The position numbers and the translations under genes were made by a program. A stretch of DNA of 58,590 nt from CAG-557 sp045540315. GTDB lineage: Bacteria > Bacillota > Clostridia > Oscillospirales > Acutalibacteraceae. Location: positions 1-58,590 of the forward strand of contig JAZQHA010000154.1 of the NCBI GenBank assembly GCA_045540315.1, written 5' to 3'. Positions 42,344 through 51,672 of this stretch are shown piece by piece (position 1 is the first letter of the stretch; the number at the start of each line of letters is the position of its first letter). The notes below the pieces were generated by a model, which worked only from the letters and a program-made list of their open reading frames with translations, searched no databases and was not told the origin of the DNA.

Positions 42344-43171
42344 TTATTGCAGAAGCCCTTTGTAGATGTCGCTTTTTCTCAAGCCTGTGGCTTTAGCTAC
42401 CTGTTTAGCAGCGTCCGAGATGGTGCAGTCTTCTTCGAGTAAAGCCTGCGCCATTTCTATTGCCAATTCAAGCGGCGTTTGCCCCTCAGTTGGAGACTCT
42501 TTATATCCATCGATAACAAGAACAAACTCACCCTTTGGAGTTATAACTTCATATTTAGCAATGGCTTCTTGTAATGTCGTTAAAACTACTTCCTCGTGAA
42601 CCTTTGTAAGCTCTCGAACGATAGAAATTCTGCGATTACCAAGTGTTTTATATAAATCATTTAATGTGCGTAAAAGTTTGTGTGGAGCCTCGTAGAAAAC
42701 CATGGTACGAAGCTCTTTTTTTATGCTTTCAAGATGTTCCATACGGCTTTTTTTATTAACGCTTAAAAAACCTTCAAAGGTAAATCTACCCGTAGGAAGC
42801 CCAGAGACCGCCAGAGCCGAAATAAATGCGCAAGGACCAGGAATTACGGTAACTTCGATATTATTCTCGTGACACTGAGCCACAAGCTCTTCACCGGGAT
42901 CAGATATTGCAGGCATACCCGCATCGCTAACTAAAGCACAAGTTTCGCCCGCTAAGATTCTCGAAACAATGTACTCACCTTTTTGCTGCTTATTATGCTC
43001 AAAATAGCTTATCATCGGCTTTTTTATTCCAAAATGATTCAACAGTTTTATTGTCACACGAGTATCTTCTGCAGCAATAAAATCAGCCATCTCAAGAGCA
43101 CTCAACGCGCGTGTGGACATATCATTCAAATTACCAATAGGCGTGCCAACAACAATTAATTTTCCTCTCAT
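42344..43171 (-). CDS. rsmI: 16S rRNA (cytidine-1402-2'-O)-methyltransferase
   Basis: A 275-aa tetrapyrrole-methylase-fold SAM enzyme. GKLIVVGTPIGNLNDMSTRAL, AAEDTRVTIKLLNHFGI, CALVSDAGMPAISDPGEELV, IPGPCAFISALAVSGLPTGRFTFEGFL are the family motifs. C-terminal helical part completes it. Overlaps the upstream gene by one base (TAATG). Confidence 0.97.
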   Translation of the reverse strand: MRGKLIVVGTPIGNLNDMSTRALSALEMADFIAAEDTRVTIKLLNHFGIKKPMISYFEHNKQQKGEYIVSRILAGETCALVSDAGMPAISDPGEELVAQCHENNIEVTVIPGPCAFISALAVSGLPTGRFTFEGFLSVNKKSRMEHLESIKKELRTMVFYEAPHKLLRTLNDLYKTLGNRRISIVRELTKVHEEVVLTTLQEAIAKYEVITPKGEFVLVIDGYKESPTEGQTPLELAIEMAQALLEEDCTISDAAKQVAKATGLRKSDIYKGLLQ

Positions 43172-43905
43172 TACCGTTCTCCATAGTACTTATAAATTCG
43201 CTTCATCTCGTCCGATAAATCTCCATTGTCATCCTCGATAAAAAGTGTTGGCATTGCAATTATACCTGGTTTTGCACCCTTTTTTCCCTCTATTAAAAAT
43301 AGTTTTGCGGACGATGTCTTCCTTTGCTGCACAAAACGTATTTTCTTGGGCTCTATGCCATTTTTGCGCATAGACTCCATTACATCGCATAAGCGCTCCA
43401 CACGATGACAAAGACAAAGTCTCCCCCAAAAGTTTAAAAGCCTTTTTGCCGAACTTGTCACGTCATCAATGGTACATTCCTGTTCATGGCGCGCAATCCG
43501 TCTTTCTTGATTTGGATTGACAATTCCACTGCCAACAGCTTTATATGGTGGATTACACACAACTAAATCACAACTGTGAGGCAAAATGCCAGGTATAGCT
43601 TCTCTTATATCTGCGTGTAAAACTTCAATTTTATCTCCTACTTTGCTCAACTTGTTGGAACGGCTAAGTTGGTCGCACGCCTTCTCCTGAATATCTATAG
43701 CTGTAACCTTTTTCACATCAGTTGTGCTACACCAATATAAAGGTATTGCACCACAGCCTGTACCTATCTCAACCGCTAATTCGTGTTTTTTAGGCATAGA
43801 AAAGTCCGCCAGTAGCAAAGTGTCCGTTCCAAAGGTATGCTCCTTTGAAATTATAACTTTTATGTCATTTGAAAGATGCTCAATACGTTCTCCCTCTTTT
43901 AACAA
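43171..43905 (-). CDS. TrmN6-like methyltransferase (YabB family)
   Basis: A 244-aa SAM-dependent methyltransferase with LAVEIGTGCGAIPLYW (SAM) and the amino-methyltransferase motif VVCNPPYK. The E. coli homologue makes m6A37 in tRNA-Val; in Bacillota it sits upstream of rsmI, as here. Start: TTG at 43905 (then LKEGERIEHLSND, as in YabB) with AAGAAGG; a longer frame from a TTG at 43959 would take its first residues from repeat CL11 and is less likely. Confidence 0.9.
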   Translation of the reverse strand: MLKEGERIEHLSNDIKVIISKEHTFGTDTLLLADFSMPKKHELAVEIGTGCGAIPLYWCSTTDVKKVTAIDIQEKACDQLSRSNKLSKVGDKIEVLHADIREAIPGILPHSCDLVVCNPPYKAVGSGIVNPNQERRIARHEQECTIDDVTSSAKRLLNFWGRLCLCHRVERLCDVMESMRKNGIEPKKIRFVQQRKTSSAKLFLIEGKKGAKPGIIAMPTLFIEDDNGDLSDEMKRIYKYYGER

Positions 43906-43931
43906 GTTTAACCTTCTTTCCTTGCTGCGTT

Positions 43932-44026
43932 CAAGGTAGCGGTCCCCGCAAATTTTCAATTTGCGGTAGCTGACAAAAAAATTTTGTCAGCCAGCACGAT
44001 AAAAATCGTGCGGACCGCTACGCTTG
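43932..44026. repeat. CL11, cloverleaf repeat element (divergent subfamily)
   Basis: Arms CAAGGTAGCGGTCC (43932-43945) and GGACCGCTACGCTTG (44012-44026). Hairpins CCGCAAATT/AATTTGCGG (43946-43966), GCTGACAAAA/TTTTGTCAGC (43969-43991) and GCACGAT/ATCGTGC (43994-44011). Lies just upstream of the TrmN6-like gene. Confidence 0.85.
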
Positions 44027-44113
44027 CCTATAATCTGATCGCAAAAATAAAACAAGCATCAACTGCCATAACTACGGCGGATGACGCCCATTGATAAATT
44101 ATGTATATAATAT

Positions 44114-44284
44114 TTACTCTTGAGAAGGAGCTCCTACAGGACAAATACCTGCACACGCTCCGCAATCAATACAAACTTCTGGGTCTATAACAAATTTTCC
44201 ATCGCCAGAAGAGATTGCGCCAACAGGGCATTCAGCTTCACACGCACCGCAAAAAATGCATTCATCACTAATTTTATAAGACAT
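44114..44284 (-). CDS. 2[4Fe-4S] ferredoxin
   Basis: A 56-aa clostridial-type ferredoxin: CIFCGACEAECP and CIDCGACAGICP, each CxxCxxCxxxCP, giving two [4Fe-4S] clusters for low-potential electron transfer. Start: ATG at 44284 (MSYKISDE) with AGGAGG; the ORF extension upstream is not needed. Presence fits an anaerobe. Confidence 0.98.
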   Translation of the reverse strand: MSYKISDECIFCGACEAECPVGAISSGDGKFVIDPEVCIDCGACAGICPVGAPSQE

Positions 44285-44362
44285 ATTGAATTTACCTCCT
44301 AAAAAATTTAACACTTACATTTTAGCACTTATTAATATCAAAAACAATAAAAATACTAAATA

Positions 44363-44422
44363 GGGGGTACCTGATAGAAATGTTTACATTTATAAGCATT
44401 AACATTTCTATAGGACACTCCC
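44363..44422. repeat. Short inverted-repeat element with CL-type ends
   Basis: GGGGGTACCTGATAGAAATGTT (44363-44384) and AACATTTCTATAGGACACTCCC (44401-44422) are imperfect inverted repeats around a 16-bp centre. The tips resemble the GGGAGTGCCCTAT ends of CL5 and CL10 but there is no cloverleaf core. May be a core-less relative of the CL elements. Confidence 0.6.
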
Positions 44423-44507
44423 AAAAAGTTTATTCACTTGAAATATTGTTAATAAGCTGATAAAGCGTGCTATTGATAATTTTTTTTAACAACTTTCGCA
44501 ATCAAAA

Positions 44508-44541
44508 AGAACCCCCTTAATTTAAGAGAGGTTCTTTTCTA
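44508..44541 (-). terminator. Terminator of pckG
   Basis: AAGAACC..CCTT/AAGAGAGGTTCTT; on the minus strand followed by TTTTTGATTG, 20 nt after the pckG stop. Confidence 0.75.
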
Positions 44542-44558
44542 TTTTTTTATATAGCTCG

Positions 44559-46328
44559 CTACACATCCTGTAAAGACTCATTTAACTTGATACACTCTTC
44601 AGCGAGCTCCCTTGGTAAATTGGAACCAAACTTTTGAAAAAAGCCTCGTATTTCAGCGACTTCTTCTTGCCAAAGCTTAACATCAACGCATAGCAACTGT
44701 TCAAGCGTTGAGACATCAACATCTAAGTCATCAACATGTAAATCTTGAATATATGGTACATCTCCAATTGGTGTACTTTTTGCGTCAACTTTTTCTTCGC
44801 ACCTATCCAAAACCCACTCAAGCACACGCATATTTTCGCCAAAACCTGGCCACAAGAAGTTACCGTCATTATCTGTTCTAAACCAGTTAACATTAAAAAT
44901 TTGTGGCGCTTTGTCGCCGAGTTTTTTGCCCATTTCAATCCAGTGCGCAAAGTAGTCAGCCATGTTATACCCACAAAACGGTAACATCGCCATTGGGTCA
45001 TGACGAACCACACCGACTTTACCCGTTGCAGCTGCAGTGGTCTCCGAGGACATTATTGAGCCGATAAATATTCCATGGTTCCAGTCGCGTGCTTGGTAAA
45101 CAAGCGGCAATAAATTTGCACGTCTTCCGCCAAAAATAATAGCCGAGATAGGAACACCTTTTGCTGAATCAAACTCTAAACTTATGCACGGACAATTTTT
45201 TGCAGGCGCCGTAAACCTACTATTTGGCTGCGCACCTTTTTCCTGCGAGGTTTTACCGTTCCAGGGTTCTCCCTTCCAGTTAAGTGCATTTTCTGGCGGA
45301 TTTTTATCAAGCCCCTCCCACCAGACGGTATTATCGTCCAAATTTTGCACAACGTTGGTAAAAATAGTCCCACGCATTGTGGAGGCAAGCGCATTCGGGT
45401 TAGATTTCTTATTTGTTCCTGGTGCCACCCCAAAAAAACCATTTTCGGGGTTAATAGCCCATAAACGACCATCCTCACCGATACGCAACCAAGCAATATC
45501 ATCTCCGACACAATGAAGCTTGTAGCCTTTTTTGCGATATTCTTCTGGCGGTATAAGCATAGCTAGGTTTGTTTTTCCGCAACCTGAGGGAAATGCAGCA
45601 GCGATGTATTTGATTTCTCCCTCGGGATTTTCTATACCCAAAATTAGCATGTGCTCAGCTAGCCAACCTTCTTTTTGACCTAAGTACGAAGCAATTCTTA
45701 GTGCAAAGCATTTTTTGCCAAGAAGCGCATTTCCTCCGTACGCCGAGTTAACCGAAATTATGGTATTATCCTGTGGAAAATGACAAATATATCTTTTTTC
45801 CTCGTCTAAGTCACAAGTCGCATGAAGGCCTCGCACCCAATCATTGCTGTCACCTAACACATCCCAGACCCTCTGGCTAACACGAGTCATAATTGCCATA
45901 TTTAGCACAACGTATATCGAGTCCGTGATTTCCACACCAATTTTCGCAAACGGTGAGTCAATAGGCCCCATTGAATATGGTATCACATACATAGTTTTGT
46001 CAGTATAACTATTCCTCGCAATATCATAAAGCAGTTTATACGTGTCTTCGGGAGGGAGCCAATTATTTGTTGGGCCCGCCTCTTCTTTGGTCGGAGTGCA
46101 AATAAATGTTCTATCCTCCACCCTAGCTACATCGTTAGTATTGGTTCTGTGCAGGTAGCACCCTGGTAATTTCTCTTGATTTAATTTTATTATTTCGCCA
46201 GATTTACAAGCTTGTTCTCTTAATTTCTCAAGTTGCTCTTCTGTCCCGTCGATAAAAACTACATCATTTGGATTTAAAATATCCTTCATGGCTTGCAGCC
46301 AAGCAAGAACCGATTTGTTGTTAGTCAT
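44559..46328 (-). CDS. pckG: Phosphoenolpyruvate carboxykinase (GTP)
   Basis: A 589-aa GTP-dependent PEPCK, interconverting oxaloacetate and PEP. The kinase-1 loop AAFPSGCGKTNLAML is at about 250-265; PFAKIGVEITDS, FALRIASYLGQKEGWLAEHMLILG, and GRRANLLPLVYQARDW motifs are intact. Start: ATG at 46328 (MTNNKSVLAWLQAM, as in homologues) with AAGGGGATGG; an ATG eight codons upstream has no good ribosome site. The GTP type is the less common form among Bacillota, which mostly use the ATP enzyme. Confidence 0.95.
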   Translation of the reverse strand: MTNNKSVLAWLQAMKDILNPNDVVFIDGTEEQLEKLREQACKSGEIIKLNQEKLPGCYLHRTNTNDVARVEDRTFICTPTKEEAGPTNNWLPPEDTYKLLYDIARNSYTDKTMYVIPYSMGPIDSPFAKIGVEITDSIYVVLNMAIMTRVSQRVWDVLGDSNDWVRGLHATCDLDEEKRYICHFPQDNTIISVNSAYGGNALLGKKCFALRIASYLGQKEGWLAEHMLILGIENPEGEIKYIAAAFPSGCGKTNLAMLIPPEEYRKKGYKLHCVGDDIAWLRIGEDGRLWAINPENGFFGVAPGTNKKSNPNALASTMRGTIFTNVVQNLDDNTVWWEGLDKNPPENALNWKGEPWNGKTSQEKGAQPNSRFTAPAKNCPCISLEFDSAKGVPISAIIFGGRRANLLPLVYQARDWNHGIFIGSIMSSETTAAATGKVGVVRHDPMAMLPFCGYNMADYFAHWIEMGKKLGDKAPQIFNVNWFRTDNDGNFLWPGFGENMRVLEWVLDRCEEKVDAKSTPIGDVPYIQDLHVDDLDVDVSTLEQLLCVDVKLWQEEVAEIRGFFQKFGSNLPRELAEECIKLNESLQDV

Positions 46329-46403
46329 AGCGTTAACCATCCCCTTAGCCATAAAAGTTTAGCTCTTTTTATTATAAACAGCCTGCATGAATTATACAAA
46401 TTT

Positions 46404-47417
46404 TCAACATAGGCTCTCAATGTTTAGCGTCGCAACAGCATTTAAGTCCATCGCAGCTAGATTGCCGTTTTTATACTCATAATATGCTTGTGCTCCGACC
46501 ATTGCTGCATTATCTCCACAAAGAGATAACTCAGGCATGTACAAATTCCAGTTGCGCTTTTTGCATTCATCTTCTAAGCGATGCCTTAACAACCGATTTG
46601 CCGAAACCCCTCCAGCGACAACGAGTTTATCATAGCCAAAATCGCGCGCCGCTTTAATAAAATTACCTACCAAACAGTCTACAACTGCGGCTCTAAACGA
46701 GGCTGACATATCTACAACGCTTATTTTTTCCCCTTTTTGTTCTGCGTTATGAGCTAAATTTATTACCGCGGTCTTAAGGCCAGAAAAACTAAAGTCGTAC
46801 CCATCTCCGAGAAAAGTTGGTCGCGGTAATTTATACGCTGTTTCGCTACCTGTCTCTGCTATTTTGTCAAGATGTACCCCGCCCGGGTATGGTATACCCA
46901 TTGTTCGTGCCGCCTTATCAAAAGCTTCGCCAGCTGCATCATCTCGAGTTTGTCCCAACACCTTGAATGCTGTGTAATCTTGCACCTCTATTATGTGAGT
47001 GTGCCCACCAGATACAACTAAACTCATAAACGGTGGTACCAAATCGAGGTGCGTTATGTAGTTAGCCGCTATGTGCGACCGTAAGTGATGTACTGGTATT
47101 AGCGGTAGCCCTGTTGACAACGCTAACCCCTTAGCAAAGTTTACGCCAACCAACAAAGAGCCTATTAACCCCGGGGCATAAGTTACTGCTGTTGCGTCTA
47201 TGTCGCTTAGTTGAAGGCTAGCCTCTTGTAGTGCCGTTTTCGTTACCTCCGAAATGGCCTCTATGTGCCTCCTTGACGCTATCTCTGGTACTACCCCGCC
47301 ATATTTTTTATGCTCCTCTATCTGCGAGGCTACCACCGATGATAACACTTTTCGGCCATCTTCAACAATCGACACGGCCGTTTCGTCGCACGAGGTTTCT
47401 ATTGCTAATATTTTCAT
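46404..47417 (-). CDS. tsaD: tRNA N6-threonylcarbamoyladenosine transferase subunit TsaD
   Basis: A 337-aa ASKHA-fold metal enzyme that with TsaB and TsaE puts t6A on tRNAs reading ANN codons. ILAIETSCDETAVSIV, metal-binding HHLRSHIAANY, VSGGHTHI, KAARTMGIPYPGGVHLDK, FSFSGLKTAV, and VVAGGVSANRLLRHRL are all present. rimI, which is often next to it, is two genes upstream. tsaB and tsaE are not in the window. Confidence 0.98.
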   Translation of the reverse strand: MKILAIETSCDETAVSIVEDGRKVLSSVVASQIEEHKKYGGVVPEIASRRHIEAISEVTKTALQEASLQLSDIDATAVTYAPGLIGSLLVGVNFAKGLALSTGLPLIPVHHLRSHIAANYITHLDLVPPFMSLVVSGGHTHIIEVQDYTAFKVLGQTRDDAAGEAFDKAARTMGIPYPGGVHLDKIAETGSETAYKLPRPTFLGDGYDFSFSGLKTAVINLAHNAEQKGEKISVVDMSASFRAAVVDCLVGNFIKAARDFGYDKLVVAGGVSANRLLRHRLEDECKKRNWNLYMPELSLCGDNAAMVGAQAYYEYKNGNLAAMDLNAVATLNIESLC

Positions 47418-47452
47418 AAAAACTTCCTTTCTTGATGTTAGACCTAGACTTT

Positions 47453-47575
47453 AGCGCGCGGGCACCGCGTGGAGAGCTTCGCGCTCCGCCCGTCGATAAC
47501 CTCGACAGGCCTGCCGGACACTCAAACATTAAATTTTTATATTGTAAGAGTGTCCGGCCGCGGTGCCCGCGCGCT
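47453..47575. repeat. CL12, cloverleaf repeat element (divergent subfamily)
   Basis: Perfect 17-bp arms AGCGCGCGGGCACCGCG (47453-47469) and its inverse (47559-47575). Hairpins GGAGAGC/GCGCTCC (one mismatch, 47471-47487), GTCGA/TCGAC (47492-47506) and CCGGACACTC/GAGTGTCCGG (47514-47557). Lies between the RimJ-like gene and tsaD. Confidence 0.85.
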
Positions 47576-47596
47576 AGCCAGCAGCGACCTTACTGT

Positions 47597-48097
47597 TTAA
47601 TCTCGTAGCAAGGCAAAAACGGCTTCATCGCTAAACTTACCGTTTTTGTAAACTTTCTGCTTATGTACTCCTTCTAACTCGAAACCTACTTTTTCGAGAA
47701 CTTTTCTTGAACCAATATTGTCCGCAAAAATTTCAGCATCAATTCTGTGAATATCGTAATTTGCAAAGATAAAACTACAAAATTCTTTAGCTGCCGCAGT
47801 CATAATGCCTTGACCCCAATGTTTTTCACCTAACCAGTAGCCAAGCTCGCACGATTTAGAGTAAACATCACTTCTAAACTTGGCACTAATACACCCGCAA
47901 GCCGTTTCGTCGACAATTATACCATAGGTCAACTCATCGCTGTTGTCCGTTATGTAATTGATATAATCGATTGCATCCTGCAGAGTATACGGGTGCGGGA
48001 ACACATTGCGCAAATATCTTGCTACATTTGAATTATTCGCCGCCACTGCAAGGTCTGTGGCGTCTTCAAGCTTTAAACGTCTTAACTCACATTTCAC
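47597..48097 (-). CDS. RimJ/RimL-type GNAT acetyltransferase
   Basis: A 166-aa N-acetyltransferase: LRRLKLEDATDL at the start, ELGYWLGEKHWGQGIMTAAAKEF (acetyl-CoA motif A) and NIGSRKVLEKVGFELEG (motif B). Start is given as GTG at 48097, eight bases after GGAGG; an in-frame ATG five codons upstream sits over that site. 18 nt after rimI. Substrate unknown; relatives acetylate ribosomal protein N-termini or small molecules. Confidence 0.9.
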   Translation of the reverse strand: MKCELRRLKLEDATDLAVAANNSNVARYLRNVFPHPYTLQDAIDYINYITDNSDELTYGIIVDETACGCISAKFRSDVYSKSCELGYWLGEKHWGQGIMTAAAKEFCSFIFANYDIHRIDAEIFADNIGSRKVLEKVGFELEGVHKQKVYKNGKFSDEAVFALLRD

Positions 48098-48115
48098 TGC
48101 GTAAACCTCCATTTT

Positions 48116-48562
48116 TTACTTTAAAAATTTAGTCATAATGAGAGCATCTTCTATTGGAGCGACATAAAAATTTTTTCTCTTACCAACCTGCGAAAAGCCC
48201 ATCTTTTCGTACAAGGAAATCGCCGCAACGTTAGATTTTCTAACCTCAAGAGAAACAAATCGCAACTCTTTGCCATTAGCAAAACCAATAATTTCTCTCA
48301 TCATTTTTTTTGCTACGCCGCATTTTCTACAATTTTCACTCACTGCAATGTTAGTTATGTACCCCTCATCCAAGACAAAATTAAACCCAACGTAACCGAT
48401 TACTTGTCCATCTTCATTTATAGCTACCAAAAACTTTGAGGTAATTTTGTCTAACTCGTCACGCAAAGAGACCTCTGACCACGGTTGCGAAAAACACATT
48501 TTCTCTAGTTCAGCAACTGCTTTTATGTGATGCTCTTGCATATTCTCGATAACAAATTCCAT
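48116..48562 (-). CDS. rimI: Ribosomal-protein-alanine N-acetyltransferase RimI
   Basis: A 148-aa GNAT. MCFSQPWSEVSLRDEL near the start, GYITNIAVSENCRKCGVAKKMM (acetyl-CoA loop) and EVRKSNVAAISLYEKMGFSQVGKRKNFY are the RimI signature. Its start shares one base with the ywlE stop (TAATG). Near tsaD, as often. Confidence 0.94.
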   Translation of the reverse strand: MEFVIENMQEHHIKAVAELEKMCFSQPWSEVSLRDELDKITSKFLVAINEDGQVIGYVGFNFVLDEGYITNIAVSENCRKCGVAKKMMREIIGFANGKELRFVSLEVRKSNVAAISLYEKMGFSQVGKRKNFYVAPIEDALIMTKFLK

Positions 48563-48990
48563 TACGATTTACACCATTGTTCGACCAAAGCGCAAAGTGC
48601 CGAGTAAATTTGATCTCGACAAGCCTCATAGACCTGTAAACTTCCACCAAAGGGATCCAAAACTCCACCGTCTAAAACATATATTTTATCCATAGTAACA
48701 CCCATTTCTAACAATGTTGCCTGGTGAATTTCAGTCATTACGACGAATTTATCGACTAAATTCAGGTTAACGTCAACAATACTTCTCGAGACATGTGCGC
48801 TAAGGTCCACATTGATTTTCTTGCACGCCTCAATAGCATTTTGCGTAGCCGGAGACATGTTATCTGCAGCAATTCCGGCACTTGAAGTTTCCATATTCTT
48901 TAAGTTTTTTTCATCGACAATTTTCCTAAAAATCCCCGCAGCCATTGGGCTCCTGCAAGTATTCCCGGTGCAAACAAAAAGTACATGCAT
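48562..48990 (-). CDS. ywlE: Low-molecular-weight phosphatase, arginine-phosphatase (YwlE) type
   Basis: A 142-aa enzyme with the loop CTGNTCRS at residues 7-14. The Thr at position 11, where tyrosine phosphatases have Ile, is the residue known to give YwlE its phosphoarginine specificity. The acid loop LDPFGGS near residue 118 follows. This suggests that McsB-type arginine phosphorylation exists in the cell, though mcsAB is not in the window. One-base overlap with rimI. Confidence 0.93.
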   Translation of the reverse strand: MHVLFVCTGNTCRSPMAAGIFRKIVDEKNLKNMETSSAGIAADNMSPATQNAIEACKKINVDLSAHVSRSIVDVNLNLVDKFVVMTEIHQATLLEMGVTMDKIYVLDGGVLDPFGGSLQVYEACRDQIYSALCALVEQWCKS

Positions 48991-49011
48991 AAAAACAATC
49001 CTCTCTTTTCG

Positions 49012-51606
49012 TTACGATTTTGCATCAAACCAAGTTTTTCCGACATTTGCCTCTACGACTAGCGAGACACTTAACTGAGCTGCGTTTTCCATCTCAGATT
49101 TTAATAACTGCGAAACCGCACTAGCCTCTGATTCTGGCGCTTCCACTATCAGCTCATCGTGGACCTGTAAAATTAGCCTAGCTTTCAAGTTTTCTTCTCG
49201 CAAGCGCCGACTTACATTAATCATCGCTATTTTAATAATATCCGCAGCCGTGCCCTGTATTGGCATATTTCGCGCGACGCGCTCTCCGAACGATCTTAAG
49301 TTAAAATTTGAGGACGCTAATTCTGGCAAGTATCTTTTTCTACCAAAAATCGTATCTACAAATTTATTTACTTTGGCATTATCAATAATTTCCTTCATAT
49401 ATTTTGCCACGCCCGCATAGTGTGCCAAGTAGTTATCGATGTAATTTTGAGCCTCTTTGCGCGTCACGCCAATATCTTTTGCCAAAGAAAACGCACTTAT
49501 TCCGTACACTATGCCAAAATTCACAGCCTTAGCCTGAGTTCTCATCAGCGGAGTTACCATATCTTCTGGCATTTTGAACACCTGTGAGGCTGTAATTTTG
49601 TGTATATCCAAATCATTTTTAAAAGCTTCGATCATATTTTTGTCATCCGCAAGATGTGCCAAAATTCGCAACTCAATTTGAGAATAATCAGCGTCCACTA
49701 GAACCCATCCTTCTCGGGCACAGAAAAATTTTCTCAACTCTTTACCGCGCTCAGTGCGAACAGGAATATTTTGTAAATTTGGCTCCAAAGAACTTATCCT
49801 GCCGGTACGAGCCTCAACCTGGTTAAACTGCGAATGAATCCGGCCATCATCGCCGATTACTTTGAGCATTCCATCGCAATAAGTGCCCTTAAGTTTGGCC
49901 AACGCACGGTATTGTAAAATCAAGTCGACAACAGGATGGTAGCCGCGTAAAGATTCAAGCACCTCCGCATTGGTCGAATATCCATTCTTAGTTTTTTTAC
50001 CTTTGGGCAAGTTCATCTCTCCAAAGAGTATCTCACCAAGTTGTTTCGGAGAATTTATATTGAACTCATGGCCCACAAGAGTAAAAATCTCATCCTGTAT
50101 TGTTTGCATTTCAGAGGCTAAATTTTCTCCATAACTTTTTATACCGTCTGCATCGACTAAAAACCCCACTTGCTCCATATCTGATAGCACTTTTGCCAGA
50201 GGAATTTCTACATTTTCGAGAAGCTCTCTTTGTGAATTCTCGTCAATTTCAGCCTCAACTTTTTTACACAAACCGCTAAAAGCGGCTACATTTTGAACAA
50301 AGTTGTCATCGTCATTATTTTCGTTGGATATTTTTACTTTTGGCACACCATACTCTTGCTGCAGCGTTTCAACATCATAATTTTTACTTGAAGGATTTAA
50401 CAAGTAGGCCGCTAAAAGTGTATCGGTTTTGACATTTTTTACAACGATATTTAAGGTGCTCATAATTTCATAAAAGATTTTTATATTATGAGTTCTTTTC
50501 TCAACTTGAACGTCCTCCATAATTGCTTTGAGAAATTTTTCGCACATATCCGTATTGTCCAAAATATAGACTTTGTTATCAGCTCGAAACCCTAATGCAA
50601 CTAACTTTTTACCCTCATGTTTGTACAAAAAATCGATAGACTTCTTGTTCTTAATAATTTTTTCAAGCGTTTCTGGTGACTCATTGACAATAACTTTTAC
50701 AGCTTCGTCTTGAGTTGGCTGCTCATAGTTGTACGTCTGCTCCAAACCCATCTTACTCAAAAGTGAGAACATCTCAAGCTTAGTAAGTGTTTTTGCGACT
50801 TCCTCTTTATTCATTTCCGTTGGTACGTAACTCGCTAAATCTAGGTCCATAGGTACATTTTTTACAATTGTTCCCAGATATTTACTTAAAAAAGCGTCAT
50901 CCTTTGAGGCAAGCAATTTTTTACGAATACCATCTTTAATATCTAGCGAATCAATGTTATCGTAAATGTACTCTAACGAGCCAAACGAACGGATTAACTC
51001 ACCGGCGCCTTTTTCTCCAATCCCGGCGACGCCTGGAATATTATCGGAAGTATCACCCTGTATAGCTTTAATATCGATTAATTGAGATGGCGTGACACCA
51101 TACACCTCTTGGATTTTATCTTCGTCGTAGAGTGTAACCTCAGGTCGACCAAATTTTGTGGCAGTAATTCTGACGGAAACATTTTTCGAAACCAACTGCA
51201 AGCTATCTCTATCTCCTGTCGCGATGATACATTCGTTGTCGGTTTGTTCACAAGTTGACGCGAAAGTCCCCAAGATATCGTCTGCCTCGTAGCCCTCCTT
51301 TTCGACAAGTTTGTACCCCATGTTTGAAAGCAATTCCTTTAACACGGGAAATTGTACAGCCAACTCGTCAGGCATACCTTTGCGCGTCGCTTTATACTCG
51401 GTGTATGCTGTGTGCCGGAATGTCGGGGCTTTTACGTCAAAGGCAATGGCCACGGCATCCGGATTTATTTCGTCTCGCAGTTTATTTAGCATCGTTAAGA
51501 AACCATATATTGCGTTAGTGTAAAACCCATCTTTTGTTGTCAAAAGTTTTATTCCGTAAAAAGCTCGATTAAATATACTGTTTCCATCCAAAACAAGCAG
51601 CTTCAT
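49012..51606 (-). CDS. polA: DNA polymerase I
   Basis: An 864-aa polymerase. 5' nuclease domain (about 1-290: LLVLDGNSIFNRAFYG, EGYEADDILGTF, GDRDSLQL, IQGDTSDNIPGVAGIGEKGA). The middle 3'-5' exonuclease-like domain lacks the catalytic DxE (SIDFLYKHEGKKLVALGF), as in Bacillus polymerases, so proofreading is absent. The polymerase domain has DYSQIELRILAHLA, AKAVNFGIVYGIS, and VHDELIVEAPE. Start: ATG at 51606 with TGGAGTG; the longer upstream frame is CL13. Confidence 0.98.
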   Translation of the reverse strand: MKLLVLDGNSIFNRAFYGIKLLTTKDGFYTNAIYGFLTMLNKLRDEINPDAVAIAFDVKAPTFRHTAYTEYKATRKGMPDELAVQFPVLKELLSNMGYKLVEKEGYEADDILGTFASTCEQTDNECIIATGDRDSLQLVSKNVSVRITATKFGRPEVTLYDEDKIQEVYGVTPSQLIDIKAIQGDTSDNIPGVAGIGEKGAGELIRSFGSLEYIYDNIDSLDIKDGIRKKLLASKDDAFLSKYLGTIVKNVPMDLDLASYVPTEMNKEEVAKTLTKLEMFSLLSKMGLEQTYNYEQPTQDEAVKVIVNESPETLEKIIKNKKSIDFLYKHEGKKLVALGFRADNKVYILDNTDMCEKFLKAIMEDVQVEKRTHNIKIFYEIMSTLNIVVKNVKTDTLLAAYLLNPSSKNYDVETLQQEYGVPKVKISNENNDDDNFVQNVAAFSGLCKKVEAEIDENSQRELLENVEIPLAKVLSDMEQVGFLVDADGIKSYGENLASEMQTIQDEIFTLVGHEFNINSPKQLGEILFGEMNLPKGKKTKNGYSTNAEVLESLRGYHPVVDLILQYRALAKLKGTYCDGMLKVIGDDGRIHSQFNQVEARTGRISSLEPNLQNIPVRTERGKELRKFFCAREGWVLVDADYSQIELRILAHLADDKNMIEAFKNDLDIHKITASQVFKMPEDMVTPLMRTQAKAVNFGIVYGISAFSLAKDIGVTRKEAQNYIDNYLAHYAGVAKYMKEIIDNAKVNKFVDTIFGRKRYLPELASSNFNLRSFGERVARNMPIQGTAADIIKIAMINVSRRLREENLKARLILQVHDELIVEAPESEASAVSQLLKSEMENAAQLSVSLVVEANVGKTWFDAKS

Positions 51607-51672
51607 TGTTAACACTCCAAAACAAATAGTAAACTTATTATAACACACTTGACTAGAGATATCAGCTACGGC

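Noticed and set aside
43906..43959. 18-residue N-terminal extension of the TrmN6-like protein
   Set aside because: The codons come from repeat CL11; the TTG at 43905 has a ribosome site and matches the family start.
44086..44113. Possible riboswitch before or after the ferredoxin gene
   Set aside because: No recognised aptamer consensus; only short A+T-rich sequence.
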